Part shown: positions 54,915 through 63,918 of the stretch, in pieces
How positions within the stretch are numbered: the first letter of the stretch is position 1
How the letters are laid out: each line of letters opens with the position of its first letter
Source: Eubacteriales bacterium mix99
GTDB taxonomy: Bacteria > Bacillota > Clostridia > Caldicoprobacterales > DTU083
NCBI GenBank assembly: GCA_038396605.1
Contig: CP121690.1
Location: 1,644,500 to 1,708,499 of the forward strand
Direction: 5' to 3'
Length of the DNA: 64,000 nucleotides
Position numbers and translations under genes: made by a program
The notes under the pieces: generated by a model
Told to the model about the DNA's origin: nothing
Databases searched by the model: none
What the model saw: only the letters and a program-made list of their open reading frames with translations

Positions 54915-54987
54915 ACGATATCCCTTCACATTCTCATCACAAAAAGCGTGTATAATAGAAAATGATTTTACTTGGAAGTGGTGAAGA

Positions 54988-55662
54988 ATGAATCGAATCC
55001 TGATTGTCGACGATGAAGAAAGAATCCGGAATCTAATTCGGAAATATGCAGAATTTCAGGGCTACGAAGTAGCTGAGGCATCAGATGGTCTGGAAGCGGT
55101 GGAAGTGTGCCGCATGCGGGATTTCGATGTTATTGTCATGGATATCATGATGCCGGAGCTTGACGGGTTTTCTGCCTGCAAGGAGATTCGGAAAGTCCGG
55201 GATACTCCGGTCATCATGCTTTCTGCACGGGGTGAGGAGTATGACAAACTCTATGGGTTTGAGCTGGGCATTGACGATTACGTGGTGAAGCCTTTTTCTC
55301 CCAGGGAACTGATGGCACGGGTCCAGGCAGTCACGGAGCGATATCGGAAGAAAACGGATGATCCGGACAGGGATCTCTTTATTCTGGAAGGACTGACCGT
55401 GGATTTTACCTCAAGAACGGTTATCGTGGACGGCAGACGAATCGATATGACACCAAAGGAATATGATCTGTTCTTCTATCTGGTGAGAAACCGGAATATT
55501 GCCCTGACCAGGGAAAAGATTCTTACTGAAGTATGGGGCTATGACTTTTTTGGCGATGAGCGCACTCTGGATACTCATATCAAGTTGCTGCGGAACAGCC
55601 TTGGCAGATATCGAAAATTCATTATTACGCTCAGAGGGGTGGGATATCGCTTTGAGGCTTAA
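54988..55662 (+). CDS. OmpR/PhoB-family response regulator
   Basis: 224 residues. Receiver domain with acidic pocket VDDEE, phosphorylation site D52 in VMDIMMPELDG and the conserved lysine in YVVKPFSPREL. The C-terminal winged helix (about 130-224) has VDGRRIDMTPKEYDLFFYLV and ERTLDTHIKLLRNSLG. A possible -10 TATAAT lies at 54951-54956. The sensor kinase gene follows at once and overlaps or nearly overlaps. Target candidates are the downstream VTC/DUF4956/CotH genes, whose upstream region contains an 11-bp-spaced direct repeat. Confidence 0.95.
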   Translation: MNRILIVDDEERIRNLIRKYAEFQGYEVAEASDGLEAVEVCRMRDFDVIVMDIMMPELDGFSACKEIRKVRDTPVIMLSARGEEYDKLYGFELGIDDYVVKPFSPRELMARVQAVTERYRKKTDDPDRDLFILEGLTVDFTSRTVIVDGRRIDMTPKEYDLFFYLVRNRNIALTREKILTEVWGYDFFGDERTLDTHIKLLRNSLGRYRKFIITLRGVGYRFEA

Positions 55663-55666
55663 ACGA

Positions 55667-57106
55667 ATGAGCGTTCAGTGGAATCTTTTTCTCTATTTTA
55701 CTTTTTTCGCGGCATCGATGCTTATACTGCTGTGGCTGTTTCAAACGGTATTTCTGGATAGCTTTTATAAAAGTATCAAGATTCATCGGATCAAATCCTC
55801 TGCTGAGAGCATAGCAAAGAATATAGACAATCCGGATTTGCAGGATTTGGTTGTGCGCATTTCTGAACAAAATGATCTGAACATTAAGGTGACGGATGAA
55901 GCAGGCATAGCGTTGTATTCGGCGGACAATCTGCCGGAGAGCATCCTTCGGCGCATGCCTGCCATAGAATTTATGCGGCTGAAGAAGCTGGCGGAGGAAA
56001 AGGGCGGCACTGTTCTGGAACGTTTTCGGTTGAACAAGCCTGGAAACAGGGAGGAAAAAAGAAATTTTATAGGGAGGGTTCCGCCTCCGGACCGGAAAAT
56101 ATCGGAAGTCGTGATCTGTGTCCGAATGGTTTCTGTAAAGGATGGTTCTCAGCGGATCGTTTTGTTGAATTCCATGATCAGTCCGGTCAACGCAACGGTG
56201 GACACGCTGCGGGTCCAGCTGATTTGTATCACCATTATCATGCTTTTGCTGGCCTTTTTCATCGCTTTGCTTCTTTCCAGGAAAATCGCGGGTCCTATCA
56301 TCAGGATCAACCGCTCTGCCCGGAATCTGGCCAATGGCAATCCGGACATTGTATTTGATGGGGGTGGCTATCGCGAGATATCCGAACTCAATGATACTCT
56401 TACTTATGCGGCAAAGGAGCTTTCCAAGACGGAAAAACTGCGCCGGGAGTTAATTGCCAATGTTTCACATGATCTTCGGACCCCTCTGACCATGATAACC
56501 GGTTATGCTGAAGCCATGTGTGATTTGCCCGGTGAGAATACCGTTGAGAATGTGCAGATCATTATTGATGAAGCAAAGTATCTGACGGAGCTGGTCAATG
56601 ACATGCTGGATTACAGCAAGCTTCAGTCCGGTACGCAGGAGTTGAATATTACGGAATTCAATCTGACAGACAGCATTCGCAGTATTCTGGATCGGTATTC
56701 CGCCATGATCCGGCCGGAAGGATATCATATTACTTTTCAGTCAGATCGGGATGTATCTGTTCGTGCCGATGGAATGCGGATATCACAGGTGATTTATAAC
56801 CTGATCAACAATGCCGTTGCCTATACCGGACCGGACAGGAAGGTTTCCGTTGTACAAACGGAATACAGGGGATTTGTAAGAATTGAGGTGAGGGATACGG
56901 GAGACGGCATTCCCGAAGATCAATTGAAAAACATATGGGACAGATATTATAAGCTTGACAAAATGCACAGCCGGGTCCAGGGCACCGGCCTGGGGCTTTC
57001 CATTGTAAAATCCATTCTGACTCTTCACGGTGCCCGGTTTGGTGTCCAGAGCAGGATGGGAAAAGGAAGCACATTTTGGTTTGAGCTGAACACGCTGGAC
57101 GCTTAA
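55667..57106 (+). CDS. Sensor histidine kinase
   Basis: 479 residues from ATG 55667; TTG 55652, with AGAGGGGTGGG upstream, would add five residues and overlap the regulator. Two membrane helices (about 5-30 and 184-205) flank an extracytoplasmic sensor region. HAMP follows, then phosphoacceptor H268 in NVSHDLRTPL and the ATPase boxes NLINNAVAYTG, DTGDGIPEDQ and GTGLGLSIVKS. It pairs with the OmpR-type regulator directly upstream. The sensor domain is not a recognised ligand-binding family. Confidence 0.95.
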   Translation: MSVQWNLFLYFTFFAASMLILLWLFQTVFLDSFYKSIKIHRIKSSAESIAKNIDNPDLQDLVVRISEQNDLNIKVTDEAGIALYSADNLPESILRRMPAIEFMRLKKLAEEKGGTVLERFRLNKPGNREEKRNFIGRVPPPDRKISEVVICVRMVSVKDGSQRIVLLNSMISPVNATVDTLRVQLICITIIMLLLAFFIALLLSRKIAGPIIRINRSARNLANGNPDIVFDGGGYREISELNDTLTYAAKELSKTEKLRRELIANVSHDLRTPLTMITGYAEAMCDLPGENTVENVQIIIDEAKYLTELVNDMLDYSKLQSGTQELNITEFNLTDSIRSILDRYSAMIRPEGYHITFQSDRDVSVRADGMRISQVIYNLINNAVAYTGPDRKVSVVQTEYRGFVRIEVRDTGDGIPEDQLKNIWDRYYKLDKMHSRVQGTGLGLSIVKSILTLHGARFGVQSRMGKGSTFWFELNTLDA

Positions 57107-57143
57107 TCCGTATGGGATGGAAGTGAGTTCGTCATTTGATACA

Positions 57144-57162
57144 TTCAGCTGATTTTCAGCTG
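57144..57162 (+). promoter_or_regulatory. 11-bp-spaced direct repeat upstream of the VTC gene
   Basis: TTCAGCTG occurs at 57144-57151 and 57155-57162, a period of 11 bp as for OmpR-family dimers, followed by a weaker CATTTCAC. A -10-like TAGTATAAC lies at about 57192. The upstream response regulator is a likely binder. Confidence 0.5.
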
Positions 57163-57221
57163 CATTTCACAAAGCCGTCACATTGCCCCCTTAGTATAAC
57201 AATATAAGGAAAGGGTGATGG

Positions 57222-58037
57222 ATGATGATTAAAAGGTGGTACCAAAAACAGAACGGTCCGGATCTTCCGATCCCGGAACAGAATCGTTCCATTCGGGTGA
57301 GTCCCGGGAGGAATCATCCGGATGTGCCGAACTTGTCCTATTCCGGGCAGAATCAGGCGGTCGCTTTGCGGCACGAGCTGAAACATACGATGAACCCTGT
57401 AGATTGCTGTGCTCTTCGGGCAAAGCTGCATCTCTTTTTCGAGTATGATGACCATGCCGATGTCAACGGAAAGTACAAGGTTCGAAGCCTCTACTTTGAC
57501 AATCCGGACAATATGGTGCTTCGTCAGAAACTGGACGGGGTGAATAACCGAGAAAAATTCCGGATTCGCTATTACAATAACGATCCGGGTTTTATCCGGT
57601 TGGAAAAAAAGTCAAAAATAAACGGGCTTTGCGGCAAACAGGCCACAATGCTGACCCGGGAAGAGTGTGAGTATCTGATCCGCGGTGATAGCCAGTGGAT
57701 GAGAGAGAGCGGAAACCCCCTGATTCTGGAATTATACACCAAAATGCATTATCAGATGCTTCGGCCCGGAACGGTGGTGGACTATGAGCGGGAGGCTTAT
57801 GCTTACCGTCCCGGAAATGTGCGGATTACCCTAGACAGCCAGATACAGACCGGTCTTACCAGGAAGGATCTGTTCAATCCGGATTTGCCGGTCCTTGCAG
57901 CCTGCCGGCCGGATATTGCAATTCTGGAAGTGAAATACGATGAATTTTTGCCGGATCTCGTTGCGGACATTGTAAGAATATCAAACAGGCGGCAATCCCC
58001 GTTTTCCAAATATGCTGCTGCCAGGATTTACGGTTGA
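57222..58037 (+). CDS. VTC-domain polyphosphate polymerase-like protein
   Basis: 271 residues. The CYTH/VTC tunnel residues appear as basic and acidic pairs: ALRHELKHTM, YKVRSLYFDNPD, EKFRIRYYN, FIRLEKKSKI and VDYEREAYAY, with ILEVKYDEFLP near the end. VTC domains make polyphosphate from ATP in yeast; bacterial versions are inferred to do the same but lack the yeast partners. There is no membrane segment, so it would depend on the DUF4956 membrane protein encoded next. AAGGAAAGGG precedes ATG 57222. Confidence 0.88.
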   Translation: MMIKRWYQKQNGPDLPIPEQNRSIRVSPGRNHPDVPNLSYSGQNQAVALRHELKHTMNPVDCCALRAKLHLFFEYDDHADVNGKYKVRSLYFDNPDNMVLRQKLDGVNNREKFRIRYYNNDPGFIRLEKKSKINGLCGKQATMLTREECEYLIRGDSQWMRESGNPLILELYTKMHYQMLRPGTVVDYEREAYAYRPGNVRITLDSQIQTGLTRKDLFNPDLPVLAACRPDIAILEVKYDEFLPDLVADIVRISNRRQSPFSKYAAARIYG

Positions 58038-58098
58038 TCTTGTCAGGCTTAATCAAAGAACGAGGAGACAGACATTATAATATAAGGAGACAAACATT

Positions 58099-58770
58099 AT
58101 GAGTTTTAAGGATATTTTCAAATCCAACTTTATTGAGAACGTGAAGGGCTTTTCTGCCCTGGATATGATCATTGCCATGGGGCTTTCCTTTATTCTCGGT
58201 TTATTTATTTTCTATGTTTATAAAAAGACGTTCACCGGAGTGATGTATTCCGCCAGCTTTGGCATATCTCTCACGGCCATGTCCATGATTACGACCATGA
58301 TCCTTTTGGCGGTGACTTCCAACGTAGTCCTTTCTCTTGGCATGGTCGGTGCCCTGTCCATCGTAAGGTTTCGGACAGCGATCAAGGATCCGCTGGATAT
58401 CGCTTTCCTGTTCTGGGCCATTTCGGTAGGTATCATACTGGGCGCGGGCATGATTCCGCTGGCGGTGTTCGGCTCCATCTTTGTCGGCGTGGTCCTGTTG
58501 CTGTTTGTGAACAAAAAGAGTTTTGAGAATCCCTATATTCTCATGGTCCGTTATACCGGTGAGGATTATGAAGAGGAGATCATGAAACATATCAAGGAGA
58601 ATGTGAAGAAATTTGTTGTAAAGTCCAAAACTGTATCCACGGAAGGAATTGAGCTGACACTGGACGTCCGGCTCAACGGGATGTCCACGAAATTCATCAA
58701 CAGCCTCAGTGGTCTGAACGGGGTAAGAAATGCTGTCCTGGTCGGATATAGCGGCGATTATGTGTCTTAG
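58099..58770 (+). CDS. DUF4956 membrane protein
   Basis: 223 residues. Three or four membrane helices in the first 140 residues (MIIAMGLSFILGLFIFYVYK; ITTMILLAVTSNVVLSLGMV; IAFLFWAISVGIILGAGMIP), with the family motif GALSIVRFRTAIKDPLD. A cytoplasmic alpha/beta tail follows. DUF4956 genes often sit beside VTC and CotH genes, as here, and are thought to form a membrane complex with VTC. The function is unproved. Confidence 0.9.
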   Translation: MSFKDIFKSNFIENVKGFSALDMIIAMGLSFILGLFIFYVYKKTFTGVMYSASFGISLTAMSMITTMILLAVTSNVVLSLGMVGALSIVRFRTAIKDPLDIAFLFWAISVGIILGAGMIPLAVFGSIFVGVVLLLFVNKKSFENPYILMVRYTGEDYEEEIMKHIKENVKKFVVKSKTVSTEGIELTLDVRLNGMSTKFINSLSGLNGVRNAVLVGYSGDYVS

Positions 58771-58788
58771 AAATGGAGTGGGTTGCGG

Positions 58789-60744
58789 ATGATTGGGCAA
58801 AGGCATTTGGGCGGATTGATTGCTGTACTGCTTGTATTTGCAGTTTTTTTGACTTGTTTTGTCATGGCTGGTGCGGAAGATTCCATCCTTTCGGAAACAG
58901 AGGTCTCTACGCCGGACTATACCAGCCTTTTTGATAAAAATGCTGTGATGAACATAAATATCGATGCAGAGGAAAAGGATTTTCAGGAGATGCTGGATAA
59001 CGCAAGGAAAGAGGAATACATCAAGTGCAATGTTACGGTAAACGGGACAAAGGTTCAAAATGTCGGAATCCGGCCAAAGGGAAATTCCAGTCTGTCCATG
59101 ATTGCGTCCAGTGAGGACACAGACCGGTATAGCTTCAAACTGGAGTTTGATCACTATGTGGATCATCAGACCCTGAAAGGGCTGGACAAAATGGTGATCA
59201 ACAACATCCAGAGTGATACGACTTATATGAAGGAATACCTGTCCTACGACTTAATGTCCCAAATGGAAGTTCCCACACCGCTTTTTGCATATGCGAATGT
59301 TACGGTGAACGGAAAGCCCTGGGGCTTTTATCTGGCAGTGGAGTCCCTGGAGGAAAGCTTTGCCCTGCGAAACTACGGTACAGGATATGGCATGTTTTAT
59401 AAACCGGAGGGAATGGGCGAAAGAGGATCCGGAAAGATGAATGATACCATGGAGAAAATGCAGGATCGGGAAAGGTCCGGTGAGGACACGGAACAAACAC
59501 AGAAACAGATGCCGCAGAAGCCGGGTAATATCATACAGGACCAGGACAATGCAATACAAAATAAGAGCAATGTTATACAAGGTCAGGGAAATGCAATGCC
59601 GGATAAGGACAGTATCGCACAAGACAAGGGTAATGCAATGCAGTTTCCGGACAATGGGGATGGTGCACAGCATGGTGTACAGCGGGATGGGCCAAAGGCA
59701 GGAAATTTCAGGGAAGGCGCAGGCGGCCCTGTCCCGGGTGGAGCGGATTCCGGAAATGGAGTTAATCTGGTCTATCAGAGCGATGATCCGGATGATTACT
59801 CCGATATTTTTGACAATGCGGTGTTTAAGGCAAATAAGAAAGACTATGCCAAAGTAATCAAAGCCCTGAAAAATCTCAATGATGGTACGGAACTGGATAA
59901 ATACATCAATGTGGATGAAGTCCTGCGCTATTTTGCGGTCAATACCTTTATCGTCAATCTGGATCATTATGCATCCAATATGGGGCATAATTACTATCTC
60001 TATGAGAAAGATGGGCAGCTGGCTATGCTTCCCTGGGACTATAATATGGCCTTTGGAGGATTCCAGCCGGGCAATGCCTCGTCTGCCGTCAATTTTCCCA
60101 TTGACACGCCGGTATCCGGAGTGGAGCTGGCAGACAGACCGATGATTGGAAAATTGCTTGGAGTGCAGGAATATAAGGAGAAGTACCATGAATATCTCCA
60201 ACAGATATGTGATGAATACTTTGACAAAAGGAATTATGAAAACAAGCTGGATCAAGTGGACAGCCTGATCGGAAACTATGTGAAAAAGGATTCTTCCGCA
60301 TTCTATACGTATGATCAATACCGCTCCGGTTTGGAAGCTTTGGAGACATTCGGGCAGCTTCGTGCGGAAAGTGTCCGGGCACAGCTGAGCGGCACCATTC
60401 CACCCACTTCGAAAGGGCAGAGCAGTGATTCGTCTGCTTTGATTGATGCTGCGGGGCTGGATATGAGTGCCATGGGATCCATGGGCGGAGGGAAAGGAGG
60501 ACCGGGCAGGGATCGGGGGAAGAAAACATTCAGCAGGCCGGTTCCCGACGGGGAGGATTTCCGCAGCCGTGATGAGGCGCCGGATTTGCAGGCTGGTGCA
60601 GATGATGCATTGCAGAATGCAGCAGGCATCTGGACGACAGATGATCCGTCCCTGATCAAGACCGCAATTGTCTGTGCTGTTTTTCAGATTGCTGCTTTGC
60701 TTTTTGCCATACGATTTCGGCGGAGAAGGTTTGGGAATTTTTAA
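58789..60744 (+). CDS. CotH-family protein kinase-like protein, membrane-bound, with tandem repeats
   Basis: 651 residues. An N-terminal signal or anchor segment (GGLIAVLLVFAVFLTCFVMA) leads to an extracellular CotH domain, and a C-terminal helix (IKTAIVCAVFQIAALLFAIR) ends in a basic tail. CotH proteins are atypical secreted kinases that phosphorylate spore-coat proteins. Family blocks are GIRPKGNSS, LDHYASNMGHNYYLY and MLPWDYNMAFGG, which hold the catalytic aspartate and metal sites. Between kinase blocks is a low-complexity insert with six 7-residue repeats (nt 59527-59652). ATG 58789 is chosen for GGAGTGGG; TTG 58783 is too close. It is the third gene of the VTC-DUF4956-CotH set. Confidence 0.88.
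   Translation: MIGQRHLGGLIAVLLVFAVFLTCFVMAGAEDSILSETEVSTPDYTSLFDKNAVMNINIDAEEKDFQEMLDNARKEEYIKCNVTVNGTKVQNVGIRPKGNSSLSMIASSEDTDRYSFKLEFDHYVDHQTLKGLDKMVINNIQSDTTYMKEYLSYDLMSQMEVPTPLFAYANVTVNGKPWGFYLAVESLEESFALRNYGTGYGMFYKPEGMGERGSGKMNDTMEKMQDRERSGEDTEQTQKQMPQKPGNIIQDQDNAIQNKSNVIQGQGNAMPDKDSIAQDKGNAMQFPDNGDGAQHGVQRDGPKAGNFREGAGGPVPGGADSGNGVNLVYQSDDPDDYSDIFDNAVFKANKKDYAKVIKALKNLNDGTELDKYINVDEVLRYFAVNTFIVNLDHYASNMGHNYYLYEKDGQLAMLPWDYNMAFGGFQPGNASSAVNFPIDTPVSGVELADRPMIGKLLGVQEYKEKYHEYLQQICDEYFDKRNYENKLDQVDSLIGNYVKKDSSAFYTYDQYRSGLEALETFGQLRAESVRAQLSGTIPPTSKGQSSDSSALIDAAGLDMSAMGSMGGGKGGPGRDRGKKTFSRPVPDGEDFRSRDEAPDLQAGADDALQNAAGIWTTDDPSLIKTAIVCAVFQIAALLFAIRFRRRRFGNF
59527..59652 (+). repeat. Six 21-bp coding repeats in the CotH gene
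   Basis: In frame, the units read NIIQDQD, NAIQNKS, NVIQGQG, NAMPDKD, SIAQDKG and NAMQFPD. The 7-residue (21-bp) period is exact, and the DNA copies are imperfect, so the array is not newly formed. It lies in a hydrophilic insert between conserved kinase blocks. Confidence 0.8.
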
Positions 60745-62192
60745 AGCAAAGGTGAGATTAAACGGGAAACCGACTCCCGGATACGGACAAAGATATTGCG
60801 GTTGTCGTAGAGCTCACGGGTCAGCTCAATGCACTGCTTCATATCCTCCCGGAACTGCTGTTCCAATTGAGAGACGGTAGCAGGATCGTAGACAACGGCA
60901 TTGATCTCAAAATTATATTGGAAGCTTCGGATATCGAAGTTGGCGCTTCCCACGGAAGCAATTCTGCCGTCCACCATGATCGCTTTTGTGTGCATAAAGC
61001 GGTCATAGTTGTAAATATATGCTTTTACTCCGGAATCCAGCAGATCGGAAAGGTAGGAGGTGGATGCCCAATGGACGAACGGATGATCCTTTTTGCCGGG
61101 TATCATGATCCGGACATCCACGCCGCCCAGGGCAGCCGTCCTCAAAGCCTCCGACAGGCTGTCATCCGGGATGAAGTATGCAGTTTGAATAAAAATGCTT
61201 TTTTCTGCATTGACGATCATCTTGAAATATCCCTGATGGATGGATGCCCATTTGGAGTCCGGACCGCTGGGGACGATCTGGATTCCCACTGACCCGACAA
61301 TCTCCTTTTTTGGAAAATATTTATCGCAGAACAGAAGATCGGTTTTGGATGCAAATTCCCAGTCTGAGATAAACCACAGCTGCAGAAAGTCCACAGCGCT
61401 TCCTTCTATTCGAAAATGAGTGTCCCGCCAGAAGCCATATCTTGCGGATCTTCCCATATATTCATCGCCCAGATTCAGGCCACCGATAAAGGCCTGTTTG
61501 CCGTCGATAACGGTTATCTTCCGGTGATTCCGGTAATTTAAGCGAATATTGACATAGGGGAGAAAAGGAGGATAAAACACTGTCACTTTTCCGCCTGCTT
61601 CAATAATTGGCTTGAAAAAGGAACGGCGCAGATGCAGGCAGCCCATCCCGTCATAGAGCAGCCGGACTTCCACGCCCTCCCTTGCCCTGGATGCCAGGAT
61701 GTCACGGACTTCCCTGCCGATTTCATCGTTCCGGATAATGTAATATTCCATATGGATGTGTTGTTTTGCGGCTTTCAATGCCTTGATCAGAACCGGAAAT
61801 TTTTCCTGCCCGTTCTCCAGAATTTGTATCCGATTATTATTGGTAAAAATGGCATCTGCATTCTGCAAATGCAGGCGAATCAGATCCTTGTCTTTTTCAA
61901 CAGCAGGATCAATATCGCCACGGCTTTCTTCCGTCAGCAGCTTCTGATACCGGGATTCCAGCTTTTTTATATCCTCGTCTTCCTTACGGGAAAACACCTT
62001 GGTTTTTCTCAGATCCTGTCCCAGAAACAGGTACAGGATAAATCCCACAATGGGAACAAACATCAGAACCAGGACCCATGCCCAGGTGGCACTGGGGTTT
62101 TTCCGGCTTAAAAAGATGACAATGAATGCAAGTATAATATTGACAATTAAAACAATTATGGATAAATCAATGTTGCTGTCGCTTGAAACCAT
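60741..62192 (-). CDS. cls: Cardiolipin synthase
   Basis: 483 residues. Two N-terminal membrane helices (LSIIVLIVNIILAFIVIFLS; ATWAWVLVLMFVPIVGFILY) precede two phospholipase D motifs, HRKITVIDGKQAFIGG and HTKAIMVDGRIASVGSANFD, each with the HxK(x4)D signature. It joins two phosphatidylglycerols to make cardiolipin at the membrane. Its 3' end overlaps that of the convergent CotH gene by four bases. ATG 62192 has only a weak ribosome binding site (AGGTGACG). Confidence 0.95.
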   Translation of the reverse strand: MVSSDSNIDLSIIVLIVNIILAFIVIFLSRKNPSATWAWVLVLMFVPIVGFILYLFLGQDLRKTKVFSRKEDEDIKKLESRYQKLLTEESRGDIDPAVEKDKDLIRLHLQNADAIFTNNNRIQILENGQEKFPVLIKALKAAKQHIHMEYYIIRNDEIGREVRDILASRAREGVEVRLLYDGMGCLHLRRSFFKPIIEAGGKVTVFYPPFLPYVNIRLNYRNHRKITVIDGKQAFIGGLNLGDEYMGRSARYGFWRDTHFRIEGSAVDFLQLWFISDWEFASKTDLLFCDKYFPKKEIVGSVGIQIVPSGPDSKWASIHQGYFKMIVNAEKSIFIQTAYFIPDDSLSEALRTAALGGVDVRIMIPGKKDHPFVHWASTSYLSDLLDSGVKAYIYNYDRFMHTKAIMVDGRIASVGSANFDIRSFQYNFEINAVVYDPATVSQLEQQFREDMKQCIELTRELYDNRNIFVRIRESVSRLISPLL

Positions 62193-62421
62193 ACATCGTC
62201 ACCTGCAGTTCCTGGTTTTTTGAACGGACAACCAATCCTCCACTGGGTTGGTAACACGCTTCCTTCCATATGGATCCGATTGTTTTTCATTCCACATCCG
62301 CATACTTAAGTATACCACAGACGGGCTGGACAAACACAGCATTTCCGCAGTTTTTCACATTCCCCTTTCCGGATCCATATTATGAAATAGTTTATTATGT
62401 TTTTTTATTGGAGGAAACAGA

Positions 62422-63237
62422 ATGGTACAATATCTTTCGCAATACAATATTATTTTAGTGGGCTTTCTTGCCAGTTTGACAGCAGGGCTGGCGACCAGTG
62501 CCGGTACCCTGCCGATATTTTTTGCCCGGGATATTTCCAAAAGGGTGATGGATGCATTGTTGGGAACTGCTGCAGGCATTATGCTGGCAGCAACCTCCTT
62601 CAGCCTGGTGATTCCTGCCATCGACAAGGCTGGCGGCGGTGCCAGGGGTGCCGGAATTGTCCTGGTCGGAATTCTGGCTGGCGGTATGTTCCTGGACCTT
62701 ATCGACAAATGTTTCCCAAATACAAACTTAATGGCCAACTCCATGCCGGATACCGGCTCAAAAAGTGGATTATTTGATCTTCACCGGCCTGAGATGAGGA
62801 AGGTGTGGATGTTTATCCTGGCGATTACCGTTCACAACTTCCCCGAGGGAATGGCTGTAGGGGTTGGATTTGGCGATGGGGATATCTCCAATGGCCTGAG
62901 CATTGCAATCGGAATTGGTCTGCAAAACATGCCGGAAGGGCTGGCAGTTGCATTGCCGCTGCTCCGGGAGGGTTGCCCAAAATGGAAGGCTTTCCTGGTT
63001 TCGACGGCAACGGGGCTGGTAGAGCCCATCGGAGGTTTGCTCGGCATCGGGCTCGTAAACATTGCCCGGCCCATGCTGCCGTTTTTGCTGGCGTTTGCCG
63101 CAGGGGCCATGCTTTTCGTCATTGCGCATGAAGTCATACCGGAGAGTCAGGCCGACAGAGGAAATTCAAAACTGGCTACGTATGCACTTATGGTCGGGTT
63201 TGTCATCATGATGTTCATGGATGTTGTGTTGGGATGA
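62422..63237 (+). CDS. ZIP-family divalent metal transporter
   Basis: 271 residues with about eight membrane helices. The metal-binding helices carry HNFPEGMAVGVG (138-149) and QNMPEGLAVALP (168-179), the ZIP signature, as in ZupT. A short loop rich in H and D (LFDLHRPEMRK) lies between helices 3 and 4. Likely substrates are zinc, iron or manganese. GGAGGAAA precedes ATG 62422. No metal regulator is adjacent. Confidence 0.93.
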   Translation: MVQYLSQYNIILVGFLASLTAGLATSAGTLPIFFARDISKRVMDALLGTAAGIMLAATSFSLVIPAIDKAGGGARGAGIVLVGILAGGMFLDLIDKCFPNTNLMANSMPDTGSKSGLFDLHRPEMRKVWMFILAITVHNFPEGMAVGVGFGDGDISNGLSIAIGIGLQNMPEGLAVALPLLREGCPKWKAFLVSTATGLVEPIGGLLGIGLVNIARPMLPFLLAFAAGAMLFVIAHEVIPESQADRGNSKLATYALMVGFVIMMFMDVVLG

Positions 63238-63316
63238 TCCGAACCGGGCGACAGGATAAATCAGCTTAAATCAGAAAAAAGCAATGCCAGGAAGGAAAAA
63301 GAGCCGGGGCTGTGGA

Positions 63317-63568
63317 ATGAAAAATAAGGAAGGAAAAAGCGGAAAAGAGAAAGCGGCACCGAAACTTAACACCTGCCTTGGGAAAGATCGCTTTCGTGTA
63401 CTGGCCTCAGGGGAACGCAGGGACCGGATCGTGTCCGGTGGAGTTACGCTGAATGGTGTAACCCATCATTTCCACGTGATTTCACCGGATTTTGAAGGAG
63501 ATCCGGCCGATCTGATCATTATGGCGGTAAAGGATCCGGAACTGGATCAGGCGACAGAAGACCTATAA
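63317..63568 (+). CDS. Small conserved-looking protein of unknown function
   Basis: 83 residues from ATG 63317, or 94 from ATG 63284; neither has a convincing ribosome binding site. A basic N-terminus (MKNKEGKSGKEKAAPKLN) is followed by a compact beta-rich part, DRIVSGGVTLNGVTHHFHVI, and an acidic tail. No family recognised. A terminator follows at 63601. Confidence 0.5.
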   Translation: MKNKEGKSGKEKAAPKLNTCLGKDRFRVLASGERRDRIVSGGVTLNGVTHHFHVISPDFEGDPADLIIMAVKDPELDQATEDL

Positions 63569-63600
63569 CAATGGCATTGCAAGGAATAATGGAATGAATG

Positions 63601-63642
63601 ATAAAGCCCCATGCATTTCTGGATTGCGGGGCTTTATTTTTT
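63601..63642 (+). terminator. Rho-independent terminator
   Basis: ATAAAGCCCC pairs with GGGGCTTTAT, followed by TTTTTTTC. Confidence 0.88.
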
Positions 63643-63744
63643 TCTTTGACATCTACGTCTCCGATCTGCCGCTTTTTATCAGCATATAAATTGATATAGG
63701 GAGCAAAGTTTTCGTAAAGTCATAATTTCAAGCTGTGGAGTTCC

Positions 63745-63918
63745 TTATTCTTCTTTCCTATCTTCAGCTAAATTAGCAAGTGCATATTCACAGCATTGAA
63801 TAACAAGGTTATTTGTTGAAATATCATTATTGTGGGCAAGCTTGTCCAGCTGTTTTACCAGCTTTACCGGCATACGAAATGTTTTGTTTACCATTTCTGT
63901 TTTATTGACCCTGAACAA
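63745..63918 (-). CDS. Small ribbon-helix-helix-like DNA-binding protein
   Basis: 57 residues from TTG 63918. The pattern KTFRMPVKLVKQLDKLAHNN, DISTNNLVIQCCEYALANL fits a ribbon-helix-helix (Arc/CopG-like) fold: a short beta strand followed by two helices. TTG 63918 is chosen because GGAGGTG lies six bases upstream; the internal ATG 63894 has no such site. Such proteins are small repressors or antitoxins. No toxin gene is visible before the window edge, so the role remains open. Confidence 0.65.
   Translation of the reverse strand: MFRVNKTEMVNKTFRMPVKLVKQLDKLAHNNDISTNNLVIQCCEYALANLAEDRKEE

Noticed and set aside
59527-59652. Possible CRISPR array
   Set aside because: The repeats are 21 bp, contiguous, imperfect and in frame within a protein gene, with no spacers and no cas genes.
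59251-60318. Antisense frame (355 residues) over the CotH gene, with repeats
   Set aside because: Its repeats are the complement of the CotH heptad array. CotH motifs on the plus strand are convincing.
63745-63918. Toxin-antitoxin pair
   Set aside because: Only the ribbon-helix-helix-like protein is visible. No toxin-like gene is adjacent within the window.
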